Shown: piece by piece, positions 7,579-14,408 of the stretch
Numbering within the stretch: position 1 is the stretch's first letter
Layout: the number at the start of each line of letters is the position of its first letter
From: Gallionella sp.
GTDB lineage: Bacteria > Pseudomonadota > Gammaproteobacteria > Burkholderiales > Gallionellaceae
NCBI GenBank assembly: GCA_023229845.1
Contig: JALNYK010000045.1
Location: forward strand, 1-16,630
Direction of reading: 5' to 3'
Length of the DNA: 16,630 nt
Made by a program: the position numbers and the translations under genes
The notes under the pieces: generated by a model
The model's input: the letters and a program-made list of their open reading frames with translations, nothing else
Database searches by the model: none
Told to the model about the DNA's origin: nothing

Positions 7579-8087
7579 AAGAACTGATACTGGGCGGCAT
7601 CCGTTCCGGCAAGAGCCGCCTGGCGGAACAGCGCGCCAACGACTCCGGGCTGGAGGTCGTCTATGTCGCGACCGCCGAGGTGCGCGACGAGGAGATGCGG
7701 CGGCGCGTTGCGGAACACAAGGTGCGCCGACCGGAGCACTGGCGCTCGGTCGAGTCCGGGCCTGACCTCGCGGCAGTGTTGCGGCGCGAGGCGCAAGCAG
7801 ATCGTTGCATGCTGGTCGATTGCCTGACGCTGTGGTTGACGCAGTTGCTGTGCGATGACGATGAGACGCTGCTGCGCCGCGAAGTCGACGCGTTGCTGGA
7901 AGCGCTGCCCGCGCTGCCCGGACACATCGTCATGGTCGCCAACGAAACCAATATGGGCGTCGTGCCGATGGGCGAACTGTCGCGCCGCTATTGCGATGAG
8001 GCGGGGCGCTTGCACCAATGCATCGCCGCGATATGCGACCGCGTGACGCTGACCGTCGCCGGCTTGCCGCTGGCCATAAAGGGATAA
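7575..8087 (+). CDS. cobU: Adenosylcobinamide kinase / adenosylcobinamide-phosphate guanylyltransferase (CobU/CobP)
   Basis: This bifunctional cytoplasmic enzyme phosphorylates adenosylcobinamide (salvage) and then transfers GMP to adenosylcobinamide phosphate, making the AdoCbi-GDP used by CobS. The 170-aa product is slightly short for the family (about 180). It has the P-loop GGIRSGKS (7-14) at the extreme N terminus, VATAEVRDEEM (31-41), and the block EHKVRRPEHW (47-56). H48 in that block most likely corresponds to the guanylylated histidine of Salmonella CobU. LVDCLTLWLTQLL and VANETNMGVVP are further family marks. The ATG at 7575 overlaps the cbiP stop as ATGA and has GGGAGAG at 7563-7569. 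The reading frame is open far upstream inside cbiP, but only this start gives the canonical N terminus. Confidence 0.95.
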   Translation: MKELILGGIRSGKSRLAEQRANDSGLEVVYVATAEVRDEEMRRRVAEHKVRRPEHWRSVESGPDLAAVLRREAQADRCMLVDCLTLWLTQLLCDDDETLLRREVDALLEALPALPGHIVMVANETNMGVVPMGELSRRYCDEAGRLHQCIAAICDRVTLTVAGLPLAIKG

Positions 8088-8093
8088 CCGTAG

Positions 8094-8113
8094 GGGCACG
8101 GCGCGCCGTGCCC
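8094..8113. repeat. 20-bp perfect palindrome between cobU and cobT
   Basis: GGGCACGGCG followed directly by CGCCGTGCCC is a perfect 20-bp palindrome in the 54-base gap between cobU and cobT. It ends 17 bases before the cobT ribosome site. The wording GTAGGGGCACGGC...GCCGTGCCC resembles a family of short dispersed repeats in proteobacterial genomes. There is no U-run, so an intrinsic terminator is unlikely. It might act as a processing or stability element. Confidence 0.7.
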
Positions 8114-8141
8114 TGCATCGAAAAATAAACAGGAGAGAACG

Positions 8142-9224
8142 ATGACCACACGCTGGATGGCACAACCCTGCGCCACACTGAACGAGACTGCGCGCAATGC
8201 GGCGCTGGAACGCCAAGGCCAACTCACCAAGCCCCCCGGCGCATTGGGCCGTCTGGAAGACGTTGCGGTGCAACTGGCCGCAATGCAGGGCGTCGAGCGC
8301 CCCGCGGTGGATCGCGCCGCCATCGTGATCTACGCCGCCGACCACGGCATCGCGGCGGAGAACGTCTCGGCGTTCCCGCAGGCGGTCACCGGCGAGATGG
8401 TGAAGAACTTCGCGCGCGGCGGCGCGGCGATCAGCGTGCTGGCAAAGACGCTGGACGCCACGCTGGAAGTGGTGAACCTCGGCACGGTCAACGATCCCGG
8501 CGAATGGCCCAACGTGGTGCGCGCCGTCATCGCGCCATCGACGGCGAATTTCGCGGTCGAGTCCGCGATGAGCGAAGCGCAACTGGCGCAGGCGCTGCAG
8601 GCCGGACGCGACAGCGTGCTGCGCGCGCTGGAGCAGGGTGCGCAGCTGTTCATCGGCGGCGAAATGGGCATCGCCAACACCACCTCCGCGGCGGCGGTCG
8701 CCTGCGCGTTGTTGGGCGCAACACCCAAGGAACTCGCCGGCCCCGGCACCGGCCTCGACCACGCTGGCGTCGCGCACAAGGCCGAAGTGATCTGGCGCGC
8801 GCTGGAGTTACACGGCTTTCTCCCCTCGCCCGCAAGCGGGAGAGGGGTTGGGGGTGAGGGTTCCATTGAAGTATTGCGTCGTCTGGGCGGCTTCGAGATC
8901 GCCGCGCTGACCGGCGCTTACCTCGCCTGTGCGCAGCGTGGTCTGCCGGTGTTGGTGGACGGTTACATCAGCTCGGTCGCCGCGCTGGTCGCCGTGCGCT
9001 ACAACCCCCATGTGGCCGACTGGCTGCTGTACGCGCATGCCTCCGCCGAGCCGGGACATGGCCGCGTCCTCGCGGCGCTAGCCGCGCAACCGCTGCTGAG
9101 CCTGGGCATGAGACTGGGCGAAGGCAGCGGCGCCGCCGTCACCCTGCCGCTGTTGCGTCTGGCCTGCGCGCTGCACAACGGCATGGCGACGTTCGCCGAG
9201 GCGGCGGTGTCGGAGAAGATTTAG
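8142..9224 (+). CDS. cobT: Nicotinate-nucleotide--dimethylbenzimidazole phosphoribosyltransferase CobT
   Basis: CobT activates the lower ligand: DMB plus nicotinate mononucleotide gives alpha-ribazole 5'-phosphate and nicotinate. The 360-aa product shows QGQLTKPPGALGRLED (25-40), YAADHGIAAENVSAFPQAVT (64-83), GGEMGIANTTSAAA (172-185), GPGTGLDHAGVAHK (200-213) and LGEGSGAA (325-332). E327 in the last motif corresponds to the catalytic Glu317 of Salmonella CobT. Residues about 226-241 (FLPSPASGRGVGGEGS) come from a GC-rich dispersed palindrome read in frame between the conserved ALELHG and EVLRRLGGFEIAA. The 10-residue shift of the catalytic glutamate agrees with such an insertion. A strong AGGAGAG (8131-8137) precedes the ATG. 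It is the last gene of the plus-strand operon, and its stop overlaps the stop of the convergent TPR gene by 4 bases. Confidence 0.95.
   Translation: MTTRWMAQPCATLNETARNAALERQGQLTKPPGALGRLEDVAVQLAAMQGVERPAVDRAAIVIYAADHGIAAENVSAFPQAVTGEMVKNFARGGAAISVLAKTLDATLEVVNLGTVNDPGEWPNVVRAVIAPSTANFAVESAMSEAQLAQALQAGRDSVLRALEQGAQLFIGGEMGIANTTSAAAVACALLGATPKELAGPGTGLDHAGVAHKAEVIWRALELHGFLPSPASGRGVGGEGSIEVLRRLGGFEIAALTGAYLACAQRGLPVLVDGYISSVAALVAVRYNPHVADWLLYAHASAEPGHGRVLAALAAQPLLSLGMRLGEGSGAAVTLPLLRLACALHNGMATFAEAAVSEKI
8820..8861. repeat. GC-rich dispersed palindrome inserted in frame in cobT
   Basis: CCCCTCGCCCGC (8822-8833) and GCGGGAGAGGGG (8836-8847) form a 12-bp stem with one mismatch around AA, followed by a G-rich tail. 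It is the same unit as the one in cbiP and lies in the same orientation, but it is read one base out of phase relative to that copy. In both places the unit is open and adds a short Gly/Pro/Ser-rich loop. Confidence 0.85.
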
Positions 9225-12200
9225 GGCTGCGCCGTACGTTTGGCCCTGTTGGACTTACGTTCGACAGACGATGCCGGACGTTTGAATAATTTCACCATTC
9301 GCGCCATCCCGCGATAGATGTTTTCCGCCATGCCGCGAACTTCCGGATTGACGCCGAGCAAGTGGTCCTCCCCATCGAGGATCGCGCAATATGCGTGATA
9401 AAGCGGCGCGTACTGCATCGGGTAGTCTGCGGCTATCATATGCTTGCGCACGGTCTCGTCGTCACCACGCGCCGTGGCGTAAGCCAGTATGCGCTGCAGG
9501 TCATCGATGTAATCGCTCCATAACGCCTCATCTTCGCACGATATGGCAAGGTGCAATTCGCTCCATCCCCGATTTGCGGCATCGGCTCCGCCATTGCTCC
9601 AGGTCAGCATCGAGTCCAGAAGATGCTGGCCTGCTGGAGATAAGTCGGATTTGGCTTGTTGCGCGTAATTGCTGGCCAAGGTGTGCTGCCCGAGGTGTAG
9701 TGCGTACAGATAGGCGATGTTCGCCAGCAGTAACCCGTCTTGAGGATCGATTGCGAGTCCTTGCTGGTAAGCGTCCAAGGCCTCTTCATCGCGTCCCAAA
9801 TAATCCTGTAACAGATTTCCCAAGTTATTCCATACCAAATGATTCTTTTCACCTAGAGAAATGCCTTGTCGATAGGCTGCTTCTGCTTCTACATAGCGCT
9901 CGAAATGGAGATGCAATAAATCTCCTAAGGCTATCCATGGTCGATAGTTTTTCTTATCTAGGGAAATTGCTTTGCGATAGGCAATTTCTGCTTCTTCATG
10001 GCGAGCGAGGCGATTTTGCAATAACCTGGCCAATGCACCCCATGGCGCATCCCACTTCTCGTTCAATGCAATAGCTTGTCGGTAGGCTACCTCCGCCTCT
10101 TCATAACGGTTAAGGTGGTCTTGAAGCAGATCGCCCAAAGCTCCCCAAGGATGAGCGTTCTTTTTATCCAGTGCAATTGCTTTGCGGTAAGCAACTTCTG
10201 CCTCTTCGTAACGCCCAAGATGGTATTGCAATAAGTCGCCTAACTCGCCCCATGGCCGCCCCTTTTTTCCATCCAAAGCAATGGCTTGACGATAGGCCAC
10301 TTCCGCTTCTTCATGACGCTTTAGGCGGCATAACAGATCACCCAAGGCGCCAAATGGACGCCAATCCTTTTTATCCAATGCAATGGCTTGATGATATGCG
10401 GTTTCCGCCTCTTCATAGCGCTTGAGGCGATATTGCAACAAATCGCCCAACATGCCCCATATAACTGACAGTCTTTCATTCAATGCAATCGCTTTGCGAT
10501 AAGCAGTTTCGGCTTCTTCATAGCGCTTAAGTTTATAGTGCAGCAGGCTGCCCAGTCGCCCCCAAGGGCCAAAATGTTTCCCATCTAGGGCAATAGCTTT
10601 ACGATAAGCGGCCTCGGCCTCTTCATAGCGCGCAAGATGATCTTGCAATAACTCTCCAAGCCTTCCCCAAGGATTGGCCCACTTTTTATCCAATGCAATC
10701 GCTTGGCGATATGCAAATTCAGCTTCTTCATAGCGTTTGAGGTGGTCTTGCAACAAGTCGCCTAGAGCCCCCCATGGGCCGGCATTCTTTTGATCTAAAG
10801 CAATGGCTTTGCGATATGAGGCTTCGGCCCCCTCATAATTTTTGAGGTTATATTGCTGTAGGTCGCCCAGCAAACCCCATGGGGCGGCCCATTCTTCATT
10901 AATTTCAATGAGCTGAATTAGAATATTTTCTGCTAATTCAAACTGATGATTGCTGATGTGTTGCTCTGCCTTCTCCAGTAACTTAATAAGTTGGTTTGCT
11001 GTATCTGTTGTGCGCGATCTTTTATTGGATTCGTTCTCTTTGCGCATTTCATTCAACAGCGCACGCATCTCGTCCGTTCGCTCAAGTTTTATGAGGCTGA
11101 GTTCGGCAGTGTCCAACAAGCGCCCGCGCAAACGGCTGTCGCCTATGCTGGCGGCCAGCGCCAATGTCGATTCGACGCGACCGACCCCGTTTTGCAATTT
11201 GTCTTTCGCCATCGCGTGTAGCTCCTGCCGAGAGAAGCAGGAGCGCAGGAAGATGGTAAGAAACTTGATGGCCTGTCGTGTGCGGCGCGGGCCATTGCGC
11301 ATCAAATACCAGATATTGAAGAAGCGTTCGGACACCTGGTAGCCGTTGCGTGATTTCTTGGTTCTGCTGAGAGAGACGGTTTCCACGTAGCCGCTTTTTT
11401 CCAAACGGCTGAGGTGACTGCTGACGGTGGGCGTGTCCAGCCCGGTGATCTTGCCGATGTCGGCGGCGGTCATCGGGTCCCAGTTGAGCGCAAGCGCATC
11501 GAACACGGCGCGCGATTGCAGCGGCAGTTCTTCGGTGCGCGCCTGATACCAGCCGGTGAAGGTATCCAGCATCGCGCTGAGTTGCGCCAGCACGTCGTCG
11601 CTCATGTGGGCTTCCAGCACCGTGTAGAGAACGCCCAAGGTGCGCGGGTTGCCGCCCGCCATGGTGTTGAGTGCGCTAATGCGGCCCGGGTCGTTCTCCA
11701 GCATCTGGCGCACCGGAATTCCCCTGTCGCCTCTCATGCGTGCCAGTTCGCTGAGGCAGGACATGACATCGTGGTCGCTTAGCGGGGATAAGGTGGTCAG
11801 GCGGAAGAAATCGAAGAAGGCCGCTTTCTCATCGCGTAGCGGTTCGGGGTGGCGTGAGGCTGCTGCAATCAACACGGGGCCGTCAGCCTTTTGCAGCTCG
11901 GTGCGCAACCCCCACTGGTGTTGTTCCAGACCGGCCAGCAGCGAATCCAGGTTGTCGATCAGCAGCACGGGGCGACGGCCCAGTTTGCGGCAGTGTTCGG
12001 TAAGGGCGCTGTAGGCCGGTGCGCCATCCTGTTCTTCGCGCTTGAGGTTGTTGCGTGGCGCATGCTTCTGCCAGAGCTGGTCGAGCGCCTCGATTTCGGC
12101 GGGATCGGCGTGTTCGTCTTCGCGTGCTTCCAGCAACGATTGCAGACAGTTGCGCCAGAAAACATCGAGACTGATGACGTTGTGTTGTTCTTCTCGGAAG

Positions 12201-12451
12201 GAGAGGGGGATGTAGCGTTGATTGAATTCCGGTTCATCGCGCAACGCAATCTTGATGCGCCGCAACAGTGAGGTTTTGCCATAACCGCGAGGTGCGACGA
12301 CCAGATGATGCCTAGCGGCTTGTCCTGTTTGTGTATTGCGAAGCTGCGCGAGGAAGAATTGCAGCACATCGTGCCGTGCGATGAAGTTGCGCAGAAAGTC
12401 GGCTTCGTTCTGGGTGCCCGAATTGAAATGGGTTATGTCGAAACTTGTCAT
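9221..12451 (-). CDS. STAND-like ATPase with winged helix and twelve-unit TPR array, function unknown
   Basis: The 1076-aa protein has three parts. Residues about 20-300 form a P-loop ATPase with Walker A APRGYGKTS (53-61), Walker B VLLIDNLDSL (162-171) and GGNPRT (266-271), the last like the GNP motif of STAND and archaeal-type ATPases. Residues about 315-365 form a winged helix (TAADIGKITGLDTPTVSSHL). Residues about 503-922 are tandem 35-residue TPR-like units of the form YEEAEVAYRKAIALDKK-n-PWGALGDLLQDHLKR. A 150-residue helical tail ends in a basic stretch. No nuclease, protease, membrane or other effector domain is visible. It follows the 393-aa ATPase gene by 18 bases, so the two are probably co-transcribed. 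Sampled lines are about 37-48% GC against about 67% in cbiB, which suggests transfer. A regulator, scaffold or defence sensor is possible, but I cannot choose between them. Confidence 0.9.
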   Translation of the reverse strand: MTSFDITHFNSGTQNEADFLRNFIARHDVLQFFLAQLRNTQTGQAARHHLVVAPRGYGKTSLLRRIKIALRDEPEFNQRYIPLSFREEQHNVISLDVFWRNCLQSLLEAREDEHADPAEIEALDQLWQKHAPRNNLKREEQDGAPAYSALTEHCRKLGRRPVLLIDNLDSLLAGLEQHQWGLRTELQKADGPVLIAAASRHPEPLRDEKAAFFDFFRLTTLSPLSDHDVMSCLSELARMRGDRGIPVRQMLENDPGRISALNTMAGGNPRTLGVLYTVLEAHMSDDVLAQLSAMLDTFTGWYQARTEELPLQSRAVFDALALNWDPMTAADIGKITGLDTPTVSSHLSRLEKSGYVETVSLSRTKKSRNGYQVSERFFNIWYLMRNGPRRTRQAIKFLTIFLRSCFSRQELHAMAKDKLQNGVGRVESTLALAASIGDSRLRGRLLDTAELSLIKLERTDEMRALLNEMRKENESNKRSRTTDTANQLIKLLEKAEQHISNHQFELAENILIQLIEINEEWAAPWGLLGDLQQYNLKNYEGAEASYRKAIALDQKNAGPWGALGDLLQDHLKRYEEAEFAYRQAIALDKKWANPWGRLGELLQDHLARYEEAEAAYRKAIALDGKHFGPWGRLGSLLHYKLKRYEEAETAYRKAIALNERLSVIWGMLGDLLQYRLKRYEEAETAYHQAIALDKKDWRPFGALGDLLCRLKRHEEAEVAYRQAIALDGKKGRPWGELGDLLQYHLGRYEEAEVAYRKAIALDKKNAHPWGALGDLLQDHLNRYEEAEVAYRQAIALNEKWDAPWGALARLLQNRLARHEEAEIAYRKAISLDKKNYRPWIALGDLLHLHFERYVEAEAAYRQGISLGEKNHLVWNNLGNLLQDYLGRDEEALDAYQQGLAIDPQDGLLLANIAYLYALHLGQHTLASNYAQQAKSDLSPAGQHLLDSMLTWSNGGADAANRGWSELHLAISCEDEALWSDYIDDLQRILAYATARGDDETVRKHMIAADYPMQYAPLYHAYCAILDGEDHLLGVNPEVRGMAENIYRGMARMVKLFKRPASSVERKSNRAKRTAQP
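9686..10945 (-). repeat. Degenerate 105-bp tandem array encoding about twelve TPR units
   Basis: About twelve consecutive units of 35 codons encode residues 503-922 of the 1076-aa protein. Inner units 2-10 are very alike (EEAE-AYRKAIAL, then PWG-LGDLLQ), and the outer units are more diverged. One unit, around residues 679-712 (ending LLCRLKR), is one residue short. At DNA level the copies have drifted, mainly at third positions, so this is an old protein repeat and not a recent satellite. Confidence 0.85.
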
Positions 12452-12469
12452 GGCAGTATCCGGTGCTGG

Positions 12470-13651
12470 TCAGGCGTTTGCCTGCGGGCGATATTGATTC
12501 CACCAGAGGCGCAGTGGTGTGATCCGGAAGCGGAAAGGTGCGGCTTCGTCGTCGAATGGCTCCCGGTAAAGAAATCCTTCATCGATCAGTAGCATCAGAT
12601 GTTGGCGTAAGGCTTCCCGATTCAACGTCGGGAGGCCGAGTGCGCCGTGAAGGCCATCCAGAGTCAGGCCCGTTTCATGAGGTGCGATTGCATTCAGTAT
12701 GCGGAAGCTTAAGCCGCGCTGTTGCTCAGAGTGGTGCTTTCGGATGTGTTCTTCCCAAGTGCCGAAAGTGGTTTTGTTGTGCGATTTGAGCAGATGCTCC
12801 ATGGCTGTATTGATGTTTCTTTGCACCTTCTCGGTCTCGGTCTCCGGATGGGCTGGGAGATTTTGGGCGAATGCTTCGAGATAATAAGCTGCACGCCATC
12901 CAACCGCTTCGGCGACAGCTTGCGCTTCTTGATCTGTTATAGCCATGCGACCCTGAATTAATCCCAGTTGCGCCAAATCCTTCAAATAATCGCGGGATTG
13001 TGGTTCGGATAATGGTTCTAATTGGTAGGGATAAAATTTCGCAAGTACGCCCATATAGTTTCCGGCGCGCGCCAGCGGATCGATACCGATGGAGCCGGTT
13101 ATCAGCCAGCGCACGTTGGGTTGTGCGCTACGCAAACGGCTGAACAGATTCATAAAGTCGCGAGCCTGTTTTATGCCGTCTTCGCCTTTATCGTGCAGTG
13201 CCTTGAGAAAAATCGGTAGTTCGTCGATTAGAATCGCCCATTGGTGTTTCTTGTCGTTATGTAGCGCGGCAAGCAATCGCTCCAGATAAGTCTCCCAATC
13301 AAGAGACAGAAGATTTTGGTACCACGCTCCGGTTTGTTCGCCTCGCGGATTGATTATTTGTCCCATTCGCTGGGTAATGATCGACAGAGTGCGCGTTGTT
13401 ACGGAGCGGTGAGTGGTGATTGCTTCGCATAATCTGCGGAAGACCATTTTCGGTTCTGTGCATCCCGCGATTTCGACTTTGAGGCAAATAAACCCATGTG
13501 CTTTGCCCTGTTCCACCATGCGATCCAGCACGAAAGTCTTGCCCAGTCGTCGTGGACCGTGTTGAGAAATATCCTTCCCCGCCTTGAAGAGGCTGAAAAT
13601 TGCCGCGATTTCCGCATTGCGTCCGTAAGATTTCTTTGTGTAATCGGTCAT
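12470..13651 (-). CDS. AAA/STAND-type P-loop ATPase with C-terminal winged helix, function unknown
   Basis: The 393-aa protein resembles the archaeal-type ATPase group (predicted AAA+ ATPases near COG1672). It has Walker A HGPRRLGKT (31-39) and Walker B WAILIDELPIF (138-148) with D143 and E144. TGSIGI (185-190) is at the sensor-1 place, and the C-terminal region (about 315-365, LNAIAPHETGLTLDGLHGAL) reads as a winged helix. The start at 13651 was chosen because GGAG lies 7 bases ahead (13659-13662) and the protein begins MTDYTKKSYGRNAEI, just before the ATPase domain. The frame extends 15 codons further, into the promoter region. It is the first gene of a two-gene unit with the TPR ATPase. 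GC is low compared with the cob genes. It could regulate or act with its partner. No effector domain or substrate can be named. Confidence 0.88.
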   Translation of the reverse strand: MTDYTKKSYGRNAEIAAIFSLFKAGKDISQHGPRRLGKTFVLDRMVEQGKAHGFICLKVEIAGCTEPKMVFRRLCEAITTHRSVTTRTLSIITQRMGQIINPRGEQTGAWYQNLLSLDWETYLERLLAALHNDKKHQWAILIDELPIFLKALHDKGEDGIKQARDFMNLFSRLRSAQPNVRWLITGSIGIDPLARAGNYMGVLAKFYPYQLEPLSEPQSRDYLKDLAQLGLIQGRMAITDQEAQAVAEAVGWRAAYYLEAFAQNLPAHPETETEKVQRNINTAMEHLLKSHNKTTFGTWEEHIRKHHSEQQRGLSFRILNAIAPHETGLTLDGLHGALGLPTLNREALRQHLMLLIDEGFLYREPFDDEAAPFRFRITPLRLWWNQYRPQANA

Positions 13652-13681
13652 GAGTGTCTCCGGAGGGGGGTATTGCCGGGC

Positions 13682-13709
13682 ACAATAACACAACAATGTT
13701 GTTTTGCAA
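13682..13709 (-). promoter_or_regulatory. Predicted promoter of the two-gene ATPase unit
   Basis: On the minus strand TTGCAA (13709-13704) is followed after 16 bases by TATTGT (13687-13682), about 31 bases before the ATG at 13651. The downstream copy of the 16-bp duplicated dyad lies in the spacer, so a bound protein would block polymerase. The boxes are only moderate matches. Confidence 0.4.
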
Positions 13710-13722
13710 CAATGTTGTTTTG
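13691..13722. repeat. Exact tandem 16-bp duplication, operator-like
   Basis: CAACAATGTTGTTTTG occurs twice with no gap (13691-13706 and 13707-13722). Each copy contains the dyad CAACA-A-TGTTG. The pair lies 40-71 bases ahead of the ATPase gene start and covers the predicted promoter. This arrangement is typical of a repressor site; the winged helices in the two encoded proteins make autoregulation conceivable, but that is speculation. Confidence 0.6.
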
Positions 13723-13788
13723 TTTTTGATTGGTGGCGTGCATTAAGGAGCTGGAGGGTTTATTTCAATAATCAGATGAAATAACAGG

Positions 13789-13820
13789 CTATTCAGCCAA
13801 GTGGTCGAAGTGCTGAATAG
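13789..13820. terminator. Hairpin downstream of cobC, possible weak terminator
   Basis: CTATTCAGC (13789-13797) and GCTGAATAG (13812-13820) form a perfect 9-bp stem around a 14-base loop, 46 bases beyond the cobC stop in the direction of cobC transcription. The following bases on the minus strand (CCTGTTATTT) are only mildly U-rich. It may end or protect the cobS-cobC transcript. Apart from this and the operator-like repeat I see nothing in 13652-13865. Confidence 0.4.
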
Positions 13821-13865
13821 GTTGTCTGGCGGGAGGGAGGTCTCGGATGTTTGGCGTAGTAAGAA

Positions 13866-14408
13866 CTACCCTCTGCAACTTTTCACGCAAACTACCGCCC
13901 CATACTCCATAGCCCAGTTCAGCGTACCCGCCAGCGGCATGTCGGCGAGCAGCGCCAGCAGCGCGCGGATGCTGCCGCCGTGCGCGACCAGCGCGATGTG
14001 TTGCTGCGGCAGTTGCGCCAGGTCGCGCATGAATTCCTGCACGCGCTGCATCAGATGTTGCGCCGATTCGCCGCCCGGCGGGGTGTAGTCCAGCACGTCG
14101 GCGGCCCAGGCGTCGATCTCGTGGCGCGGGATGTCGTCCCACGGTTTGCCTTCCCATGCGCCGAAGTGTTTTTCCATCAGGCGCGCGTCGCTGCGCAGTG
14201 GACATTGCTGTTCTTGCGCGATGAATTCGCCCAGCCGATGGGCGCGCAGCAGCGGCGAGGCGATGACGAGTTCCAGTTGCGGCAGGCAGCGCAGGATAAG
14301 GTTCGCTTCATTCTCGAAGCTGGCGGCGATGTCGAGGTCGAGTTGGCCGTAGCAGATGCCGGGCGCGATGTCCGGCTTGGTGTGCCTGATTAAATACAGG
14401 GTCTGCAT
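13866..14408 (-). CDS. cobC: Alpha-ribazole phosphatase CobC (histidine phosphatase family)
   Basis: CobC removes the 5'-phosphate of alpha-ribazole phosphate, or of adenosylcobalamin 5'-phosphate, around the final CobS step. The 180-aa product belongs to the phosphoglycerate-mutase-like histidine phosphatases. It has LIRHTKPD (6-13) with the phospho-accepting H9, the R52-equivalent segment SPLLRAHRL (51-59), E79 in LMEKHFGAWEG (77-87), which is typical of CobC, and the second catalytic histidine H143 in VAHGGSIRALL (141-151). The ATG at 14408 shares one base with the cobS stop (TGATG), so the two are translationally coupled. A longer open frame reaching to 14513 lies inside cobS and is not used. 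The context beside cobS makes CobC more likely than a general phosphatase. Confidence 0.92.
   Translation of the reverse strand: MQTLYLIRHTKPDIAPGICYGQLDLDIAASFENEANLILRCLPQLELVIASPLLRAHRLGEFIAQEQQCPLRSDARLMEKHFGAWEGKPWDDIPRHEIDAWAADVLDYTPPGGESAQHLMQRVQEFMRDLAQLPQQHIALVAHGGSIRALLALLADMPLAGTLNWAMEYGAVVCVKSCRG

Noticed and set aside
7470..8777. Minus-strand open frame of 435 codons opposite cobU and cobT
   Set aside because: It is an antisense shadow without motifs.
9686..10945. Possible CRISPR array because of regular repeats
   Set aside because: The 105-bp periodicity is a coding TPR array with no short identical repeats or unique spacers.
12470..13651. IstB-like or other transposase helper ATPase, which would mark a mobile element
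   Set aside because: The Walker A HGPRRLGKT with a C-terminal winged helix fits the archaeal-type ATPase group. No transposase gene or element ends are present.
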